DNA of 64,000 nt from CBDCWO01 sp965223405 (GTDB taxonomy: Bacteria > Bacteroidota > Bacteroidia > Chitinophagales > Saprospiraceae): assembly GCA_965223405.1 (NCBI GenBank), contig CBDCWO010000006.1, positions 4,774,001 through 4,838,000 on the forward strand, given 5' to 3'. Position 1 is the first letter of the stretch. The number at the start of each line of letters is the position of its first letter. The notes beneath the pieces are model-generated. The model was not told the origin of the DNA. It saw nothing but the letters and a program-made list of their open reading frames with translations, and ran no database searches. A program made the translations under genes and the position numbers. This document shows positions 27,821 through 37,574 of the stretch, one piece after another.

Positions 27821-29068
27821 ATGGATCAATTCGTGTCATGGAGAAACATACCAGAGAACTCGGACTTTAGTATTTACAATTTGCCGTTTGGAATATTTTC
27901 GGTAAACAACGACATTCCGGGCGTGGGTGTAGCACTGGGAGATGAGGTAATCAATATAGGAGAGGTAGCTTCATTAGGGTTATTTGATCATTTGGGTATA
28001 CCCAAATTGGTGTGGTATCAGCCGGTGTTAAATGATTTTATTGAACTGGGAAAAATTAAAACCCGGGAAGTCCGAAGGATCCTCCAATCCGAACTATGTA
28101 ATCCGGATTCGATTTTGAAAGAGCATCCGGATATTTTCTATCCCATGAAAGAGATTACTTCTCATATGCCTATTCGTGTAGGTGACTATACAGACTTCTA
28201 TTCAAGTATCGAACATGCCACTAATGTGGGGAAGATGTTTCGAGATCCGGAAAATGCACTGTTACCCAATTGGCGGCATATGCCGGTGGGTTATCATGGT
28301 CGTTCCTCATCTATAGTACTTTCAGGTACTCCGGTAATAAGACCCTGGGGACAAGTTAAAAAGGGAGAAGATCCTCCGGAGTTTCAACCTACAGAGCGAT
28401 TGGATTTTGAATTGGAAATGGCATTGATCATTGGCAAAGAAAACCAATTGGGTACTCCGGTAAATACCTCTGAGGCGGAAGAATACCTCTTTGGGATGGT
28501 GTTGTTTAATGATTGGTCTGCCCGGGATATCCAAAAATGGGAGTATGTACCTTTAGGTCCTTTTTTAGGCAAAAACTTTGCCTCATCTATATCGCCATGG
28601 GTGGTGACTATGGAAGCATTGGATGCTTTTCGTGTTTCAGGGCCTTCTCAAGAGCCATCGGTATTGTCATACTTGCAATTTGAAGGATTGCACAATTATG
28701 ACATTCAATTGTCAGTTAGCCTAGAGACAAAAAATGGAAATTATGCCCCAATTACCAACTCAAACTACAAATACATGTATTGGAATGGTGTTCAACAAAT
28801 AGCTCATCACACAGCCAATGGATGTAATTTACGAATAGGGGACCTGCTTGCTTCGGGTACCATAAGCGGTCCAACTAAGGGATCGTATGGGTCCATGTTA
28901 GAATTATCTTGGGGTGGTCAGCAGCCCATCCATTTATCAGATGGTAGTACCCGAACATTTGTGGAAGATGGAGACACGATTACAATGACCGGATTTGCAC
29001 AAATGGAAGACAGAAAGGTCGGTTTCGGTAGTGTCGTAACCAAAGTTTTACCAGCCCTTCTTCCATAA
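27821..29068 (+). CDS. fahA: Fumarylacetoacetase
   Basis: A 415-residue hydrolase that splits fumarylacetoacetate into fumarate and acetoacetate, the last step of tyrosine catabolism. Family marks are DYTDFYSSIEHATNVGKMFR (about 126-145), PVGYHGRSSSIVLSG, RLDFELEMALIIGKENQLG (metal-binding acid), NDWSARDIQKWEYVPLGPFL and a C-terminal GSYGSMLELSWGG. Length matches bacterial and eukaryotic FAH (about 415-420). It is the second gene of the hmgA unit; no maleylacetoacetate isomerase lies between. The acetoacetate made here has no obvious consumer nearby; the ADC-fold gene at 2622 is remote and lacks the second active-site lysine. Confidence 0.95.
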   Translation: MDQFVSWRNIPENSDFSIYNLPFGIFSVNNDIPGVGVALGDEVINIGEVASLGLFDHLGIPKLVWYQPVLNDFIELGKIKTREVRRILQSELCNPDSILKEHPDIFYPMKEITSHMPIRVGDYTDFYSSIEHATNVGKMFRDPENALLPNWRHMPVGYHGRSSSIVLSGTPVIRPWGQVKKGEDPPEFQPTERLDFELEMALIIGKENQLGTPVNTSEAEEYLFGMVLFNDWSARDIQKWEYVPLGPFLGKNFASSISPWVVTMEALDAFRVSGPSQEPSVLSYLQFEGLHNYDIQLSVSLETKNGNYAPITNSNYKYMYWNGVQQIAHHTANGCNLRIGDLLASGTISGPTKGSYGSMLELSWGGQQPIHLSDGSTRTFVEDGDTITMTGFAQMEDRKVGFGSVVTKVLPALLP

Positions 29069-29134
29069 TTACAGTCCTGGTGTTGAGCTGCTTACTTAGA
29101 ATGTTATTTAAGTTAGTAAAGATCCTTCGCTTCG

Positions 29135-30832
29135 CTACATTACATAGGTTGGGTAATAGGGGACATACATGCTTGATTCGATTTCCTCCCGGAGATAATC
29201 AGAAACTTCCAGATTTGAAATGCCATTATCTACGGCATATCGCACGATGGCTTCCGCGATATCGAGACTTACCTGGCGAATCCTGGAAAATGAAGGAAAT
29301 ACCTGACCACTTGCCAGTTCTTCCTCAGTAACATTATTCGATAATATTTTAGCTGCCAGCAGAAATACTTCATCAGGCACAGTGCGAGCGTTGCAATAGG
29401 TTATACCTAATCCGACCGCAGGAAATATGTATACATTATTGCCTTGCCCGGGAATGTTAATTTGCCCATCTATTTCAACAGGTTCGAAGGGACTGCCACT
29501 GGCAAAGATAGCTTTCCCTTTGCTCCAGATATATGCATCTTTAGCTGTACATTCTGATTTAGAGGTAGGATTGGAAAGAGCAAAAATAATGGGTCGTTCA
29601 TTGATCTGGCTCATCTTTGTTATCACTTCAGGAGTAAACTGATTCGGCTGGCCAGAAACACCAATAATTACAGTAGGCCTGTATCCATCAACAATTTCAA
29701 TCAGTGATTTCTGATAGGGCAAATCGTGAGCAAAAGTTAGTTTATGAGGAGCCAGCTCCTTTATTCTGCTGGCGCAAACCAATCCCTTGCTATCTACAAG
29801 CCAACATTTTGATCTGGCTTCGTGTTTGGATAATCCTTCTTCTTTGAGGGCGGCACACAGTAGTTGGGCAATACCGATACCTGCTTCACCGGCGCCCAGG
29901 AAAAGAAATCTTTGATCTTTAAGATGTTGACCGGTAATTTTTAAGGCGGAATAAATGCCGGCTACGGCTACACTGGCAGTTCCCTGGATATCATCATCAA
30001 AGAGGGTATAATTATGACGATAACGCTCTAATAAGTTAAAGGCATTCTGTGTGGCAAAATCTTCAAGTTGTACCAGTACATTAGGGAATCGATGATTGAC
30101 GGCTTCTATAAATTCATCTACAAGTTCCAAATATGCCTTACCCCGCAGTCTTTGTTGAGGTATACCCATGTATAGTGGGTCATTCAGAAGTTTTTTATTG
30201 TTGGTTCCTACGTCCAGGATTATTGGCAGGCATTGGGTAGGTAATATCCCTGCGCATGCAGTGTAAAGGGATAATTTGCCAATGGGAATTCCGATACCAT
30301 CCATTCCCAGATCTCCAAGACCGAGGATTCTTTCACCATCTGTCACGACGATAATCCGTACATCGGAATGCGGCCAGTTTTCTAGTAATTCGGCAATTCT
30401 ACCTTTGTATTTTAGCGAAATATACATCCCTCTGGATCTTCGGTATAAATGTCCATAGGATTGACATGCCTGCCCAACTGTAGGAGTATATATCAGTGGC
30501 ATGATCTCCTTCAGATTATCGATCACTACCCGATAATACAAATTCTCGTTTCTATCCTGCAGTCCTACTAAAAATATATATTTTTCCAGATCATTGGGTT
30601 TCATTTTGAGATTTTCCAAAACCCGATAGACTTGTAGATCTTGAGTCATTACTTTGGGTGGTAATAGTCCCTGGAGTTTTAAATATTTTCTCTCTGTTTC
30701 ATTAAATGCGGTGCCTTTATTGAGTACAGGGTTATGTAAAAGTTTAACTCCCCTTTCCAGACTAATAATCTTATTTGACGATGCCATAATATGGTAAATT
30801 TTAATTTTCTGAATTGATATTGAATCACTCAT
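29135..30832 (-). CDS. maeA: NAD-dependent malic enzyme
   Basis: A 565-residue malic enzyme: L-malate to pyruvate, CO2 and NADH. Visible blocks are IYTPTVGQACQSYGHLYRR (catalytic tyrosine, about 113-131), VTDGERILGLGDLGMDGIGI (about 162-181), DDDIQGTASVAVAG (metal site) and the NAD fold FLGAGEAGIGIAQLL. The length equals that of E. coli-type SfcA. Two starts are possible: the ATG at 30832, preceded by AGGATCT, or the ATG at 30787 (MASSNKIISLERGVKLL), which fits the family start better. It is convergent with fahA. With fumarate and malate from tyrosine breakdown it would feed pyruvate. Confidence 0.92.
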   Translation of the reverse strand: MSDSISIQKIKIYHIMASSNKIISLERGVKLLHNPVLNKGTAFNETERKYLKLQGLLPPKVMTQDLQVYRVLENLKMKPNDLEKYIFLVGLQDRNENLYYRVVIDNLKEIMPLIYTPTVGQACQSYGHLYRRSRGMYISLKYKGRIAELLENWPHSDVRIIVVTDGERILGLGDLGMDGIGIPIGKLSLYTACAGILPTQCLPIILDVGTNNKKLLNDPLYMGIPQQRLRGKAYLELVDEFIEAVNHRFPNVLVQLEDFATQNAFNLLERYRHNYTLFDDDIQGTASVAVAGIYSALKITGQHLKDQRFLFLGAGEAGIGIAQLLCAALKEEGLSKHEARSKCWLVDSKGLVCASRIKELAPHKLTFAHDLPYQKSLIEIVDGYRPTVIIGVSGQPNQFTPEVITKMSQINERPIIFALSNPTSKSECTAKDAYIWSKGKAIFASGSPFEPVEIDGQINIPGQGNNVYIFPAVGLGITYCNARTVPDEVFLLAAKILSNNVTEEELASGQVFPSFSRIRQVSLDIAEAIVRYAVDNGISNLEVSDYLREEIESSMYVPYYPTYVM

Positions 30833-30913
30833 AGATCCTATGATGAATTCGAATTCAAGGTGTAACTACACGGGGAATGATGGCAATGATATTAAAGATT
30901 ACATCGGTTGATC

Positions 30914-31453
30914 TTACTCAATATCCTGATATTCAGAGTCAGCTGACAATTGCATAAGAAGATCACTGTAGGACTGAGCGATTAAATCCTGAGGAAGAAT
31001 CCCCATGAAGTTTTGGAAATATAGACACTGATTCCGTAGTTCTTCTGGTGTCATGTGGCCTGGGTCAATGGCTTCAATTTCCACAAAGGTTCCTAGATGT
31101 TCGACTTGATCTAAGTGAAATTTGACATTATCGATGAAGTAGATTTCACGGTGTTTGTCAATAACAACCAGCACATCTAATCCTTGACGAAGGACTTGTT
31201 TAAGGTGAGATGTTTCAGCAGGGTGATAAAGTGTTACCTGAGATAGCTTTGCTGAGCTTTGATTATCTCGATGATAATGGATCAAAGTATTTTCAACCTT
31301 GCCTTCTCTTAACTTCAATCTACCCCTTTTTACTTTGAAGTAGGTATCAATCTGATGATCCAGGCCCTTAAAATCGGCTTGCATATTTTGCAGAAGATAT
31401 CTAATCTTATCTGGATTGGTACACCTTGCTTTAACTTCTATGATTTTTGGCAT
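30914..31453 (-). CDS. CYTH domain protein (class IV adenylate cyclase / thiamine-triphosphatase-like)
   Basis: About 179 residues. The N-terminus after the preferred start (ATG at 31453, MPKIIEVKARC) contains the EVK form of the ExExK signature that defines CYTH tunnel enzymes. Further charged strand pairs follow: DTYFKVKRGRLKLREG, IHYHRD, and FVEIEA in the late acidic strand. CYTH proteins hydrolyse or cyclise triphosphates (thiamine triphosphate, inorganic triphosphate, ATP to cAMP). Which applies cannot be told here. The open frame extends to 31507, but the first 18 residues have no family match. It is upstream of malic enzyme on the same strand with an 81-bp gap. Confidence 0.8.
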   Translation of the reverse strand: MPKIIEVKARCTNPDKIRYLLQNMQADFKGLDHQIDTYFKVKRGRLKLREGKVENTLIHYHRDNQSSAKLSQVTLYHPAETSHLKQVLRQGLDVLVVIDKHREIYFIDNVKFHLDQVEHLGTFVEIEAIDPGHMTPEELRNQCLYFQNFMGILPQDLIAQSYSDLLMQLSADSEYQDIE

Positions 31454-31573
31454 ATTTTGACAATTGATGTTTTTAATCAAAACTATTGTTGGTAGGGGAT
31501 CGTTCAATCAAACCATTAGGTTTTTTAAATGACTGATCACCAAATGAATTGATCTAATCTACTTATTACCGGG

Positions 31574-32851
31574 TTATTTGAAATATTTCTTGGCAAATAT
31601 GATGTAATGTTCCCAATCGAATAAGGTAACATCATGGGCTCCTTTTCTGAGGTGATAAGCAATATCTCCATCATGCAATACGGTGTTGGGTTCAGGAAAT
31701 TGATGGGTATTTAGTCCCATTTTTCTATGGAGTTGGAAGACCGGTTCTGCTAAAACGCAGGAATAAAATTCACCTTCGGGATCCGCCCATAAGTCATCGG
31801 ATGCGGATGCCACATAGACTGGTCTGGGGGCAATCGATGCAATCAATAGATGTTGATCCACAGGCAGATCTTCTTCCCGATCATTGAATTGATGATAATT
31901 TTCACAAAACCAATGGGGAAAGGCCTGATTAATTTTAGCGACCGTTTCTCCTTTTCTATTACGTGAATAAGCGGCTCCTGTGCAACCTGAATTGTTGGAG
32001 ATGACCAAAGCAAATCTTTCATCCTGTGCACCAGCCCACAGAGCTGTTTTGCCTAGACGCGAATGGCCCAAGACAGCAATTTGTCTGGAATTCAATGTAG
32101 CATCGGTTTCAATATAATCCATGGCACGGGAGAGTCCCCATGCCCAAGTGGCCACGGTACCCCAGGCATTTGGAGGTCGACTATTAGCAGGCCAGGGATC
32201 AAAAATCTTATGTATCCCATTTTTAAACTCATCATCGAAGTCAGGATCTATTTCAGCACTATGGAACGTAACGAGAGCAAAACCATTACTAATAATATGC
32301 ATAATCGACCATTTTGAGCTTCGATCCTTGGTCATTCGCGGATATTGGTAGTTCCCAGGGTTGATAATCATTGGATCGTTAATAATGGTATGATTCCCCT
32401 GGAAATTTATTGCTAAAAAAGCTGGAACAGCATGAAGTACGTTTTTGGGTGAATAGATTAACAGGTGCATTTTAGGGCCATTAGTAGTTCCGGTAAGATA
32501 GATTACCACTTGTTTTCTTTGAGCAAGATCATCTAAGGCACTGTCAGAGGATTCAATTATTTCGAACCTCATATTTTCAGGCCTTCCAACCGGAGCTCTT
32601 CCATATACATGCTCCTCGAACAATTGGATGATTTCATTACGTCTAATACGCCAATTGGAAATGGTGACATTCTCTCCGGATCGCATTTTTAAGGGATCGA
32701 TTGTTTGAGGGACCATTGGGTTAATAGCTTCAAAATTGGTCTCAGTCGTTTGTTGTAGGTTGGATGACTTTTTAAGTTGGCATCCCAAATGGATTAATAT
32801 CAAGCTTAAAACCGCAAACAGAATCTTTCTGGAACCACTATAAATTCTCAT
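31574..32851 (-). CDS. Secreted CE15-like glucuronoyl esterase lipoprotein
   Basis: About 425 residues. A lipoprotein signal (ILFAVLSLILIHLGCQLKK) puts it at the cell envelope. The alpha/beta-hydrolase core carries VLGHSRLGKTALWAGA (nucleophile Ser in the G[CH]SR.GK motif of family CE15), NNSGCTGAAYSR, and the late histidine in GAHDVTLFDWEHY. CE15 enzymes cut ester bonds between lignin and glucuronoxylan; bacterial members have broader roles. The ATG at 32851 (MRIYSGSRK) is preferred to the one at 32869. Its neighbours are a CYTH protein and a phosphoesterase lipoprotein, not a polysaccharide locus, so its substrate is not confirmed by context. Confidence 0.82.
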   Translation of the reverse strand: MRIYSGSRKILFAVLSLILIHLGCQLKKSSNLQQTTETNFEAINPMVPQTIDPLKMRSGENVTISNWRIRRNEIIQLFEEHVYGRAPVGRPENMRFEIIESSDSALDDLAQRKQVVIYLTGTTNGPKMHLLIYSPKNVLHAVPAFLAINFQGNHTIINDPMIINPGNYQYPRMTKDRSSKWSIMHIISNGFALVTFHSAEIDPDFDDEFKNGIHKIFDPWPANSRPPNAWGTVATWAWGLSRAMDYIETDATLNSRQIAVLGHSRLGKTALWAGAQDERFALVISNNSGCTGAAYSRNRKGETVAKINQAFPHWFCENYHQFNDREEDLPVDQHLLIASIAPRPVYVASASDDLWADPEGEFYSCVLAEPVFQLHRKMGLNTHQFPEPNTVLHDGDIAYHLRKGAHDVTLFDWEHYIIFAKKYFK

Positions 32852-32946
32852 ATGAAAGCAAATTATCAATTAGACCGGGATCAATTTAGTTGTTTTAAAC
32901 GATAAGAATAATCCGGCACAAGTGAAAAAAAATTGATTTGTGACCT

Positions 32947-33858
32947 CTATTTTATAGTTAGCGTGCGATTTCCTTCACGACCAAATCCGATTATTTGGAG
33001 CTGCTCACGTGATACTTTGACTACGCCATAGGAGGTTTGTTCGGTATCGACCATTCCTTTGAAAGTTACATAGTGAACAGAATTTTTAATACCGTAATTA
33101 CCACTATGATTATGGCCATTCATGTAGGCTTTAACACAAGGATATGCCTCGATGGTATTAATAACTTCCTCCGCATTCCAAAGGTTGTGTATGTCTTCAG
33201 GAAACACCGGAAAGTGACAATATAAAATAACATTTTCATCACTTTTTGTGGCTTGTTCCAGTTTTTCCTTTAACCACAAGAGTTGAGTCTTTCCTATTGC
33301 TCCATTCCACTTCGGTGAGGAGATTTGATTTTCTTCATAGTACGAAGCAGCAAATTGATACTCTTCAGAATCTTTAGGATAGCTATGAAAGCTGATGTCA
33401 TTTCCATTGAGTACGATAAATCGCCATCCATAAACTTTAAAATCATAGTATTCCGAGGGCATGTTTAATCTTTGTACCACAAAGGGTTTTTTTTCGTCTT
33501 CTACTGAATAGTCGTGATTTCCTAGTACATGGTATTTAGGCATTTGTAGCAGATCAAATATCGGTACGACCGTGTCAAAACTACTCCAATCCTTATCGAT
33601 AAAATCGCCTAAATGGATCGTATAACTCAGATCCATCTTGTTTAAATTCTTGACGCATTCCTCCAGTTTGTGGTCGGAAATAGAATATTTCCTGACTCCG
33701 GTCGAGACAACATTACAATATTGACAATCTGCGATGACACCAAATGAAAAATTGTTTCTTTTACCAGTTCGCTGGGTAGAATGGCAACTGGTTGCTGAAA
33801 TACATATGATGAAAAGAAATAAAAGATAAATAGATTTTACTGAACGGTACTGACTCAT
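32947..33858 (-). CDS. Calcineurin-like metallophosphoesterase lipoprotein (ADPRM-like)
   Basis: A 303-residue secreted phosphoesterase. The signal ends at a lipobox (ICISATSC). All metal-binding motifs are present: FGVIADCQYC (D.Q instead of D.H), IHLGDFIDKD, VLGNHDYS, LYCHFPVFPED and MNGHNHSG. The D.Q first motif is the pattern of the manganese-dependent ADP-ribose/CDP-alcohol diphosphatase group, of which human ADPRM is a member, so the substrate may be ADP-ribose or a CDP-alcohol. It is on the same strand as the esterase downstream, with about 95 bp between, so co-transcription is possible. Confidence 0.85.
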   Translation of the reverse strand: MSQYRSVKSIYLLFLFIICISATSCHSTQRTGKRNNFSFGVIADCQYCNVVSTGVRKYSISDHKLEECVKNLNKMDLSYTIHLGDFIDKDWSSFDTVVPIFDLLQMPKYHVLGNHDYSVEDEKKPFVVQRLNMPSEYYDFKVYGWRFIVLNGNDISFHSYPKDSEEYQFAASYYEENQISSPKWNGAIGKTQLLWLKEKLEQATKSDENVILYCHFPVFPEDIHNLWNAEEVINTIEAYPCVKAYMNGHNHSGNYGIKNSVHYVTFKGMVDTEQTSYGVVKVSREQLQIIGFGREGNRTLTIK

Positions 33859-34115
33859 TTGTAAATGACTTAAAAAGGGACTAAGCGAAAACCAATATCT
33901 GTATGTAAAGGTAAAACTTGTATTGAATTTTGAATAATGGTTTGTGAGACAAATGAGAAGACAGAAGTAGGCAAACAGAATTAAGATTAGCCTTAATAAT
34001 AATATCTGAATCTTTGTTTGATTTCTGTTTTCGGCTGTCTCTAACTATGGATTGTGTCACATTTATGTATTGTATAATTGGTGTTTATAATATGTTTACT
34101 ATTTTTACTTTGCAT

Positions 34116-34970
34116 ATGAAAGAAAGTATTTTTACTAACAAAATTCTGGACCAACTAGATAGTAGAAAGAAGCTACTTAATTATTTACATGAAAAAGACA
34201 TCCCTCTTGAAATTGTCGAGGAGCGTGTAAAATACAATCATGAACTAGAAAAACTGCAGATTGAATTGATTTCTCTTCAGGACTGGTTATTAAAAAATCG
34301 AAAAAGGGTCGTAGTCATTTTTGAAGGACGAGATGCAGCTGGAAAAGGCGGGTCTATAAGAAGATTTCGAAGATATTTGAACCCAAGATCTGCCCGGGTT
34401 GTAGCCTTAAGTAAACCGACGCTAGTTGAAGACAATCAATGGTATTTTAGGCGCCATGTAAAAGAGTTGCCTAATATGGGTGAAATTGTGTTTTTCGATA
34501 GGAGTTGGTACAATCGAGGGGTCGTCGAACCGGTAATGGGTTTTTGCACTAAAGAAGAGTATGATTTATTCATTCGCCAGGTCTCTGAATTTGAGCACAT
34601 GCTGTATGAATCAGGGGTAGTTATTATTAAATTTTGGTTTTCCATTTCGAAGCAAGAGCAGTTGAAAAGATTCAAATCTCGAATCAAAAATCCATTAAAA
34701 CAATGGAAGATTAGTCCAGTAGATCTGCAAGCTTCAAAACTGTGGGACAATTACACTTATTATATACGAGAGATGCTTGCAAAAACTCACACCGACTTTG
34801 CACCCTGGATCATAGTTAAAACAGATGAGAAACGGAAAGCCAGGCTGGAAAGCATCCGTTATGTGCTTTCTATATTTGATTACAAAAAGAAGCACAAAAT
34901 TGAACCTATGTTACACCCGGATCCAGATATTTTATTTCGATATTACAGATCTATTTCCGAGCAGTTATGA
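34116..34970 (+). CDS. Polyphosphate kinase 2 family protein
   Basis: About 284 residues. PPK2 enzymes transfer phosphate between polyphosphate and nucleotides. The core is canonical: Walker A FEGRDAAGKGGSIRRF, Walker B IVFFDRSWYNRGVVEP, and the lid region NPLKQWKISPVDLQA. The open frame begins at 34014, but the first 34 residues are hydrophobic and unlike the family; the ATG at 34116 (MKESIFTNKILDQ) is a better start. It overlaps the next gene, a second PPK2, by four bases (ATGA), which points to coupled synthesis and possibly a hetero-oligomer. Confidence 0.9.
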   Translation: MKESIFTNKILDQLDSRKKLLNYLHEKDIPLEIVEERVKYNHELEKLQIELISLQDWLLKNRKRVVVIFEGRDAAGKGGSIRRFRRYLNPRSARVVALSKPTLVEDNQWYFRRHVKELPNMGEIVFFDRSWYNRGVVEPVMGFCTKEEYDLFIRQVSEFEHMLYESGVVIIKFWFSISKQEQLKRFKSRIKNPLKQWKISPVDLQASKLWDNYTYYIREMLAKTHTDFAPWIIVKTDEKRKARLESIRYVLSIFDYKKKHKIEPMLHPDPDILFRYYRSISEQL

Positions 34971-35752
34971 CAAAATCAGACCAATACAAATTTACCCAGT
35001 ATGAGTTAGGGTTGCTTAGCTCCAAACTTGGATTGGAACAGCTATTAATGATGGACAAACCGGATTATCAAAAAGTAGTAGATCAAATCAAGTTTGAGAA
35101 AAAATTATCCAAATTGCAGGCTAAGCTGATCAAAATGCAACATTGGATATCATCAAATAATGAAAGAGTTGCGATTTTGGTAGAAGGCCGGGAGTTTGCT
35201 GGTAAGAGAAATGTAATACGAAGAATGGTCGAGCACCTTAATCCACGAGAGCAAAGAGTAGTTGCTCTCCAAAAACCGACTAAAGCAGAAAGAGCGCAAT
35301 GGTATTTTAAAAGATATGTAGCTCAGATTCCTGAAAGAGGTGAAGTAGTATTTTTCGATCGGAGTTGGTATAATCGAGCGATTATCGAGCCTGTATATGG
35401 TTTTTGTACTAAGGAAGAGTATCAACGATTTATGAATGAAGTAAACCGATTTGAAGAGATGCTGATTAATGATGGCGTGAGAATGATCAAATTTTACCTT
35501 TCCATCACCAAAGAAGAACAACAAAAGCGCATCGATATAGTAAAAAATAATCCTCTCAGAAGGTGGGAACTCACTCCGGTAGACCTTAAAGCAGTGCAAT
35601 TATGGAATTCTTATACGAAATATAAAAACATTATGTTGGATCACACCGGTCCCAAATTAAGTCCCTGGAATGTAATTGATGCAAACGATCCCCAGAAAGC
35701 AGTATTGCAAGTTATCAAAAAGGTTTTGAAATTCATTCCGAATCATTCTTAG
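34967..35752 (+). CDS. PPK2 family paralogue with altered Walker A
   Basis: A 261-residue paralogue of the upstream protein. Walker B VVFFDRSWYNRAIIEP and the lid NPLRRWELTPVDLKA are well kept, but the P-loop reads VEGREFAGKRNVIRRM. Against the partner's GRDAAGKGG, the acidic residue is Glu, a bulky Phe replaces Ala, and Arg-Asn replace the two glycines after the catalytic Lys. The lysine remains, so some nucleotide binding is possible, but normal phosphoryl transfer looks doubtful. A regulatory or structural subunit of a hetero-oligomer, or changed substrate choice, are the alternatives. It overlaps the first PPK2 by ATGA. Confidence 0.85.
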   Translation: MTKSDQYKFTQYELGLLSSKLGLEQLLMMDKPDYQKVVDQIKFEKKLSKLQAKLIKMQHWISSNNERVAILVEGREFAGKRNVIRRMVEHLNPREQRVVALQKPTKAERAQWYFKRYVAQIPERGEVVFFDRSWYNRAIIEPVYGFCTKEEYQRFMNEVNRFEEMLINDGVRMIKFYLSITKEEQQKRIDIVKNNPLRRWELTPVDLKAVQLWNSYTKYKNIMLDHTGPKLSPWNVIDANDPQKAVLQVIKKVLKFIPNHS

Positions 35753-35816
35753 TAAGCTCATCATTTGTCACTATTCTACTATCGGACTACCCTTAAAAAT
35801 CGATATTTGGTTTCAA

Positions 35817-37271
35817 TCATCTTAGCAAAAGGACCCAAAGGATAATCAGTACCGGCCCACCCAAGCCCACCAACAAACCGCCCAACCTAAATTGGGATTG
35901 TTCGATCAATCCAGTGCTGTAGGCGATTGCATTGGGTGGTGTAGATACCGGTAAGAAAAGGGCACAAGATGCACTCAATCCTATAATTAGGGCTAGAGAA
36001 ATTGGATCCACACCTGTCAATAAAGCAGCAGCAGGAATCAAAATGGTAACCGTCGCTGTATTGCTCATCACATTGGAAAAGAAAACTGTTGCAATAGAAA
36101 ATATAATCATGAGGACAATACTTTCTACATGAAAGCCTTTGATCATTTCTACAAATTGTGCACTTAAACCCGTTTGTTGGATAGCTAATCCCAAAGACAA
36201 ACCACCAGCTACAAGCATAAGCGTGTCCCAGGGCAGTTGCCTTACATCCTGATTATTGATAATTCCTAACATGGTGAGACAGATTATTGGGATTCCTGAT
36301 ACCGCGGCTACTGGAATTGGATGGATTTTCTCGGTTAACCAAAGTAATAGAGTTACACCCAGTACGGTCAGGGTAATCATTTTCTTTAGTTTCGTTTCCG
36401 ACTCAACCACCTGGTCCACGCTTTCAGGAGTGCTGTCAAGTGAGGTTAGGTTTATTTGATAACCATCAATATTATATTTTCTAAGCAAAGCAAACCACAT
36501 AATCAGAATAAGAACCGCTACAACCGGTATTCCAAATATCATCCATTCTAAAAATCCGATATTGTAGGTACTATTGGGTAGATTGTTGATCATGTCGGCG
36601 GCAATAGCATTGGGGGGAGACCCAATGATCGTACCCATACCACCAATAGAAGCTGCCGCCGGAATTGAAATAGTGATAATTTTGGCTAAATTGGACTGAT
36701 TGCCTTCTGTTTCCAATAAGGGCATAATTGCGGCAAACATCATTGCCGTGGTGGCAGTATTAGAGATAAACATGGAGGCAACAGCAGTTGCAACCATCAA
36801 AGCCAGTGTGAGATGTTTTGGATTTCTGCCGAATCTTTTGGTGGTAAACTTAAAGAGATCGAGGTCAAGACCAGTTTTGCGCATACCTTCAGCAAGAAAA
36901 AATCCTCCTAACAATAACCAAATGACACTATCCGACCAAGTATGAACAAATGCACCTACATCCAGGTTATATTCTGTTTCTAAAGTCGGATTTCCCAGAA
37001 AAAATACTAAAAACCCAACGATCATTATCCCAACAGCAAAAGGAGGAATAGCCTCAGTAACCCATAATCCGATTGCAAAAAACAATAGAAACAGCACATA
37101 AATCTGAGGTGTGGTAAAATCAGGCTCTCTGATCAAATTGACAAAAAGCAAGGATAATAGAATACTTATCAAGAAGGCAATCACCTTGGATTGGATGGCT
37201 ACTTTTCTTTCAACTTTTCTGAGCCTGTTGGAGGATGCTGTTCTGGAATCAGCCATGCTTTCAAGTTTCAA
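35817..37271 (-). CDS. SLC13/DASS family sodium:anion symporter
   Basis: A 484-residue inner-membrane transporter with about 11-13 hydrophobic segments. DASS marks are the SNT motif pairs SNTATTAMMFA (about 169-179) and SNVMSNTATVTILIPA (about 394-409), and the late PVSTPPNAIAYSTG block. The family moves di- and tricarboxylates or sulfate with sodium. The P.STPPNAI form occurs in bacterial carboxylate carriers, but sequence does not settle the substrate. Starts at 37271 and 37256 (MADSRTASSN) are both possible. It is convergent with the PPK2 pair. Confidence 0.88.
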   Translation of the reverse strand: MKLESMADSRTASSNRLRKVERKVAIQSKVIAFLISILLSLLFVNLIREPDFTTPQIYVLFLLFFAIGLWVTEAIPPFAVGIMIVGFLVFFLGNPTLETEYNLDVGAFVHTWSDSVIWLLLGGFFLAEGMRKTGLDLDLFKFTTKRFGRNPKHLTLALMVATAVASMFISNTATTAMMFAAIMPLLETEGNQSNLAKIITISIPAAASIGGMGTIIGSPPNAIAADMINNLPNSTYNIGFLEWMIFGIPVVAVLILIMWFALLRKYNIDGYQINLTSLDSTPESVDQVVESETKLKKMITLTVLGVTLLLWLTEKIHPIPVAAVSGIPIICLTMLGIINNQDVRQLPWDTLMLVAGGLSLGLAIQQTGLSAQFVEMIKGFHVESIVLMIIFSIATVFFSNVMSNTATVTILIPAAALLTGVDPISLALIIGLSASCALFLPVSTPPNAIAYSTGLIEQSQFRLGGLLVGLGGPVLIILWVLLLR

Positions 37272-37574
37272 TCAAATTCGGGCACAAAGAAAATTAATTA
37301 TTGTCATTCACCAAAGTTATACAAGTTAAACCGAGGTTTAATCTAAAATATTTAAAAAAGGTACTTTGCAGCCCAAGAATATCCTGGGCTGAAGTCCGGT
37401 GTTATTCAATATTCGGACAGATTTATAAAGTGATCCATCATTTTAAATTTGCCTAAGATAATATATAACTTTCTGTAATCAAGAAATACTATCCGCTGAA
37501 TGGAAAGATGAAACGCTCCAAAGTTCCCGGATTTTACCAACTTCAGTATGGCCAATGGGCACTCAAGGTGTTAA
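37272..37574. other. Intergenic region with several small inverted repeats
   Basis: A 303-bp gap between two minus-strand genes. It holds the palindrome TTAAACCGAGGTTTAA (37326-37341), a hairpin CAGCCCA/TGGGCTG (37369-37391) and GTCCG/CGGAC (about 37395-37419) in close succession. A 32-codon plus-strand ORF (37508-37606) has no recognisable match. The hairpins could belong to a terminator, an operator or a small RNA; I cannot separate these. Confidence 0.4.

Noticed and set aside
30776..30832. A firm choice of malic-enzyme start
   Set aside because: Two ATGs are equally arguable, so I kept the longer frame and noted the alternative instead of reporting a finding.
34014..34115. N-terminal extension of the first PPK2
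   Set aside because: The extra residues are hydrophobic and unlike the family; the ATG at 34116 gives a normal PPK2 start.
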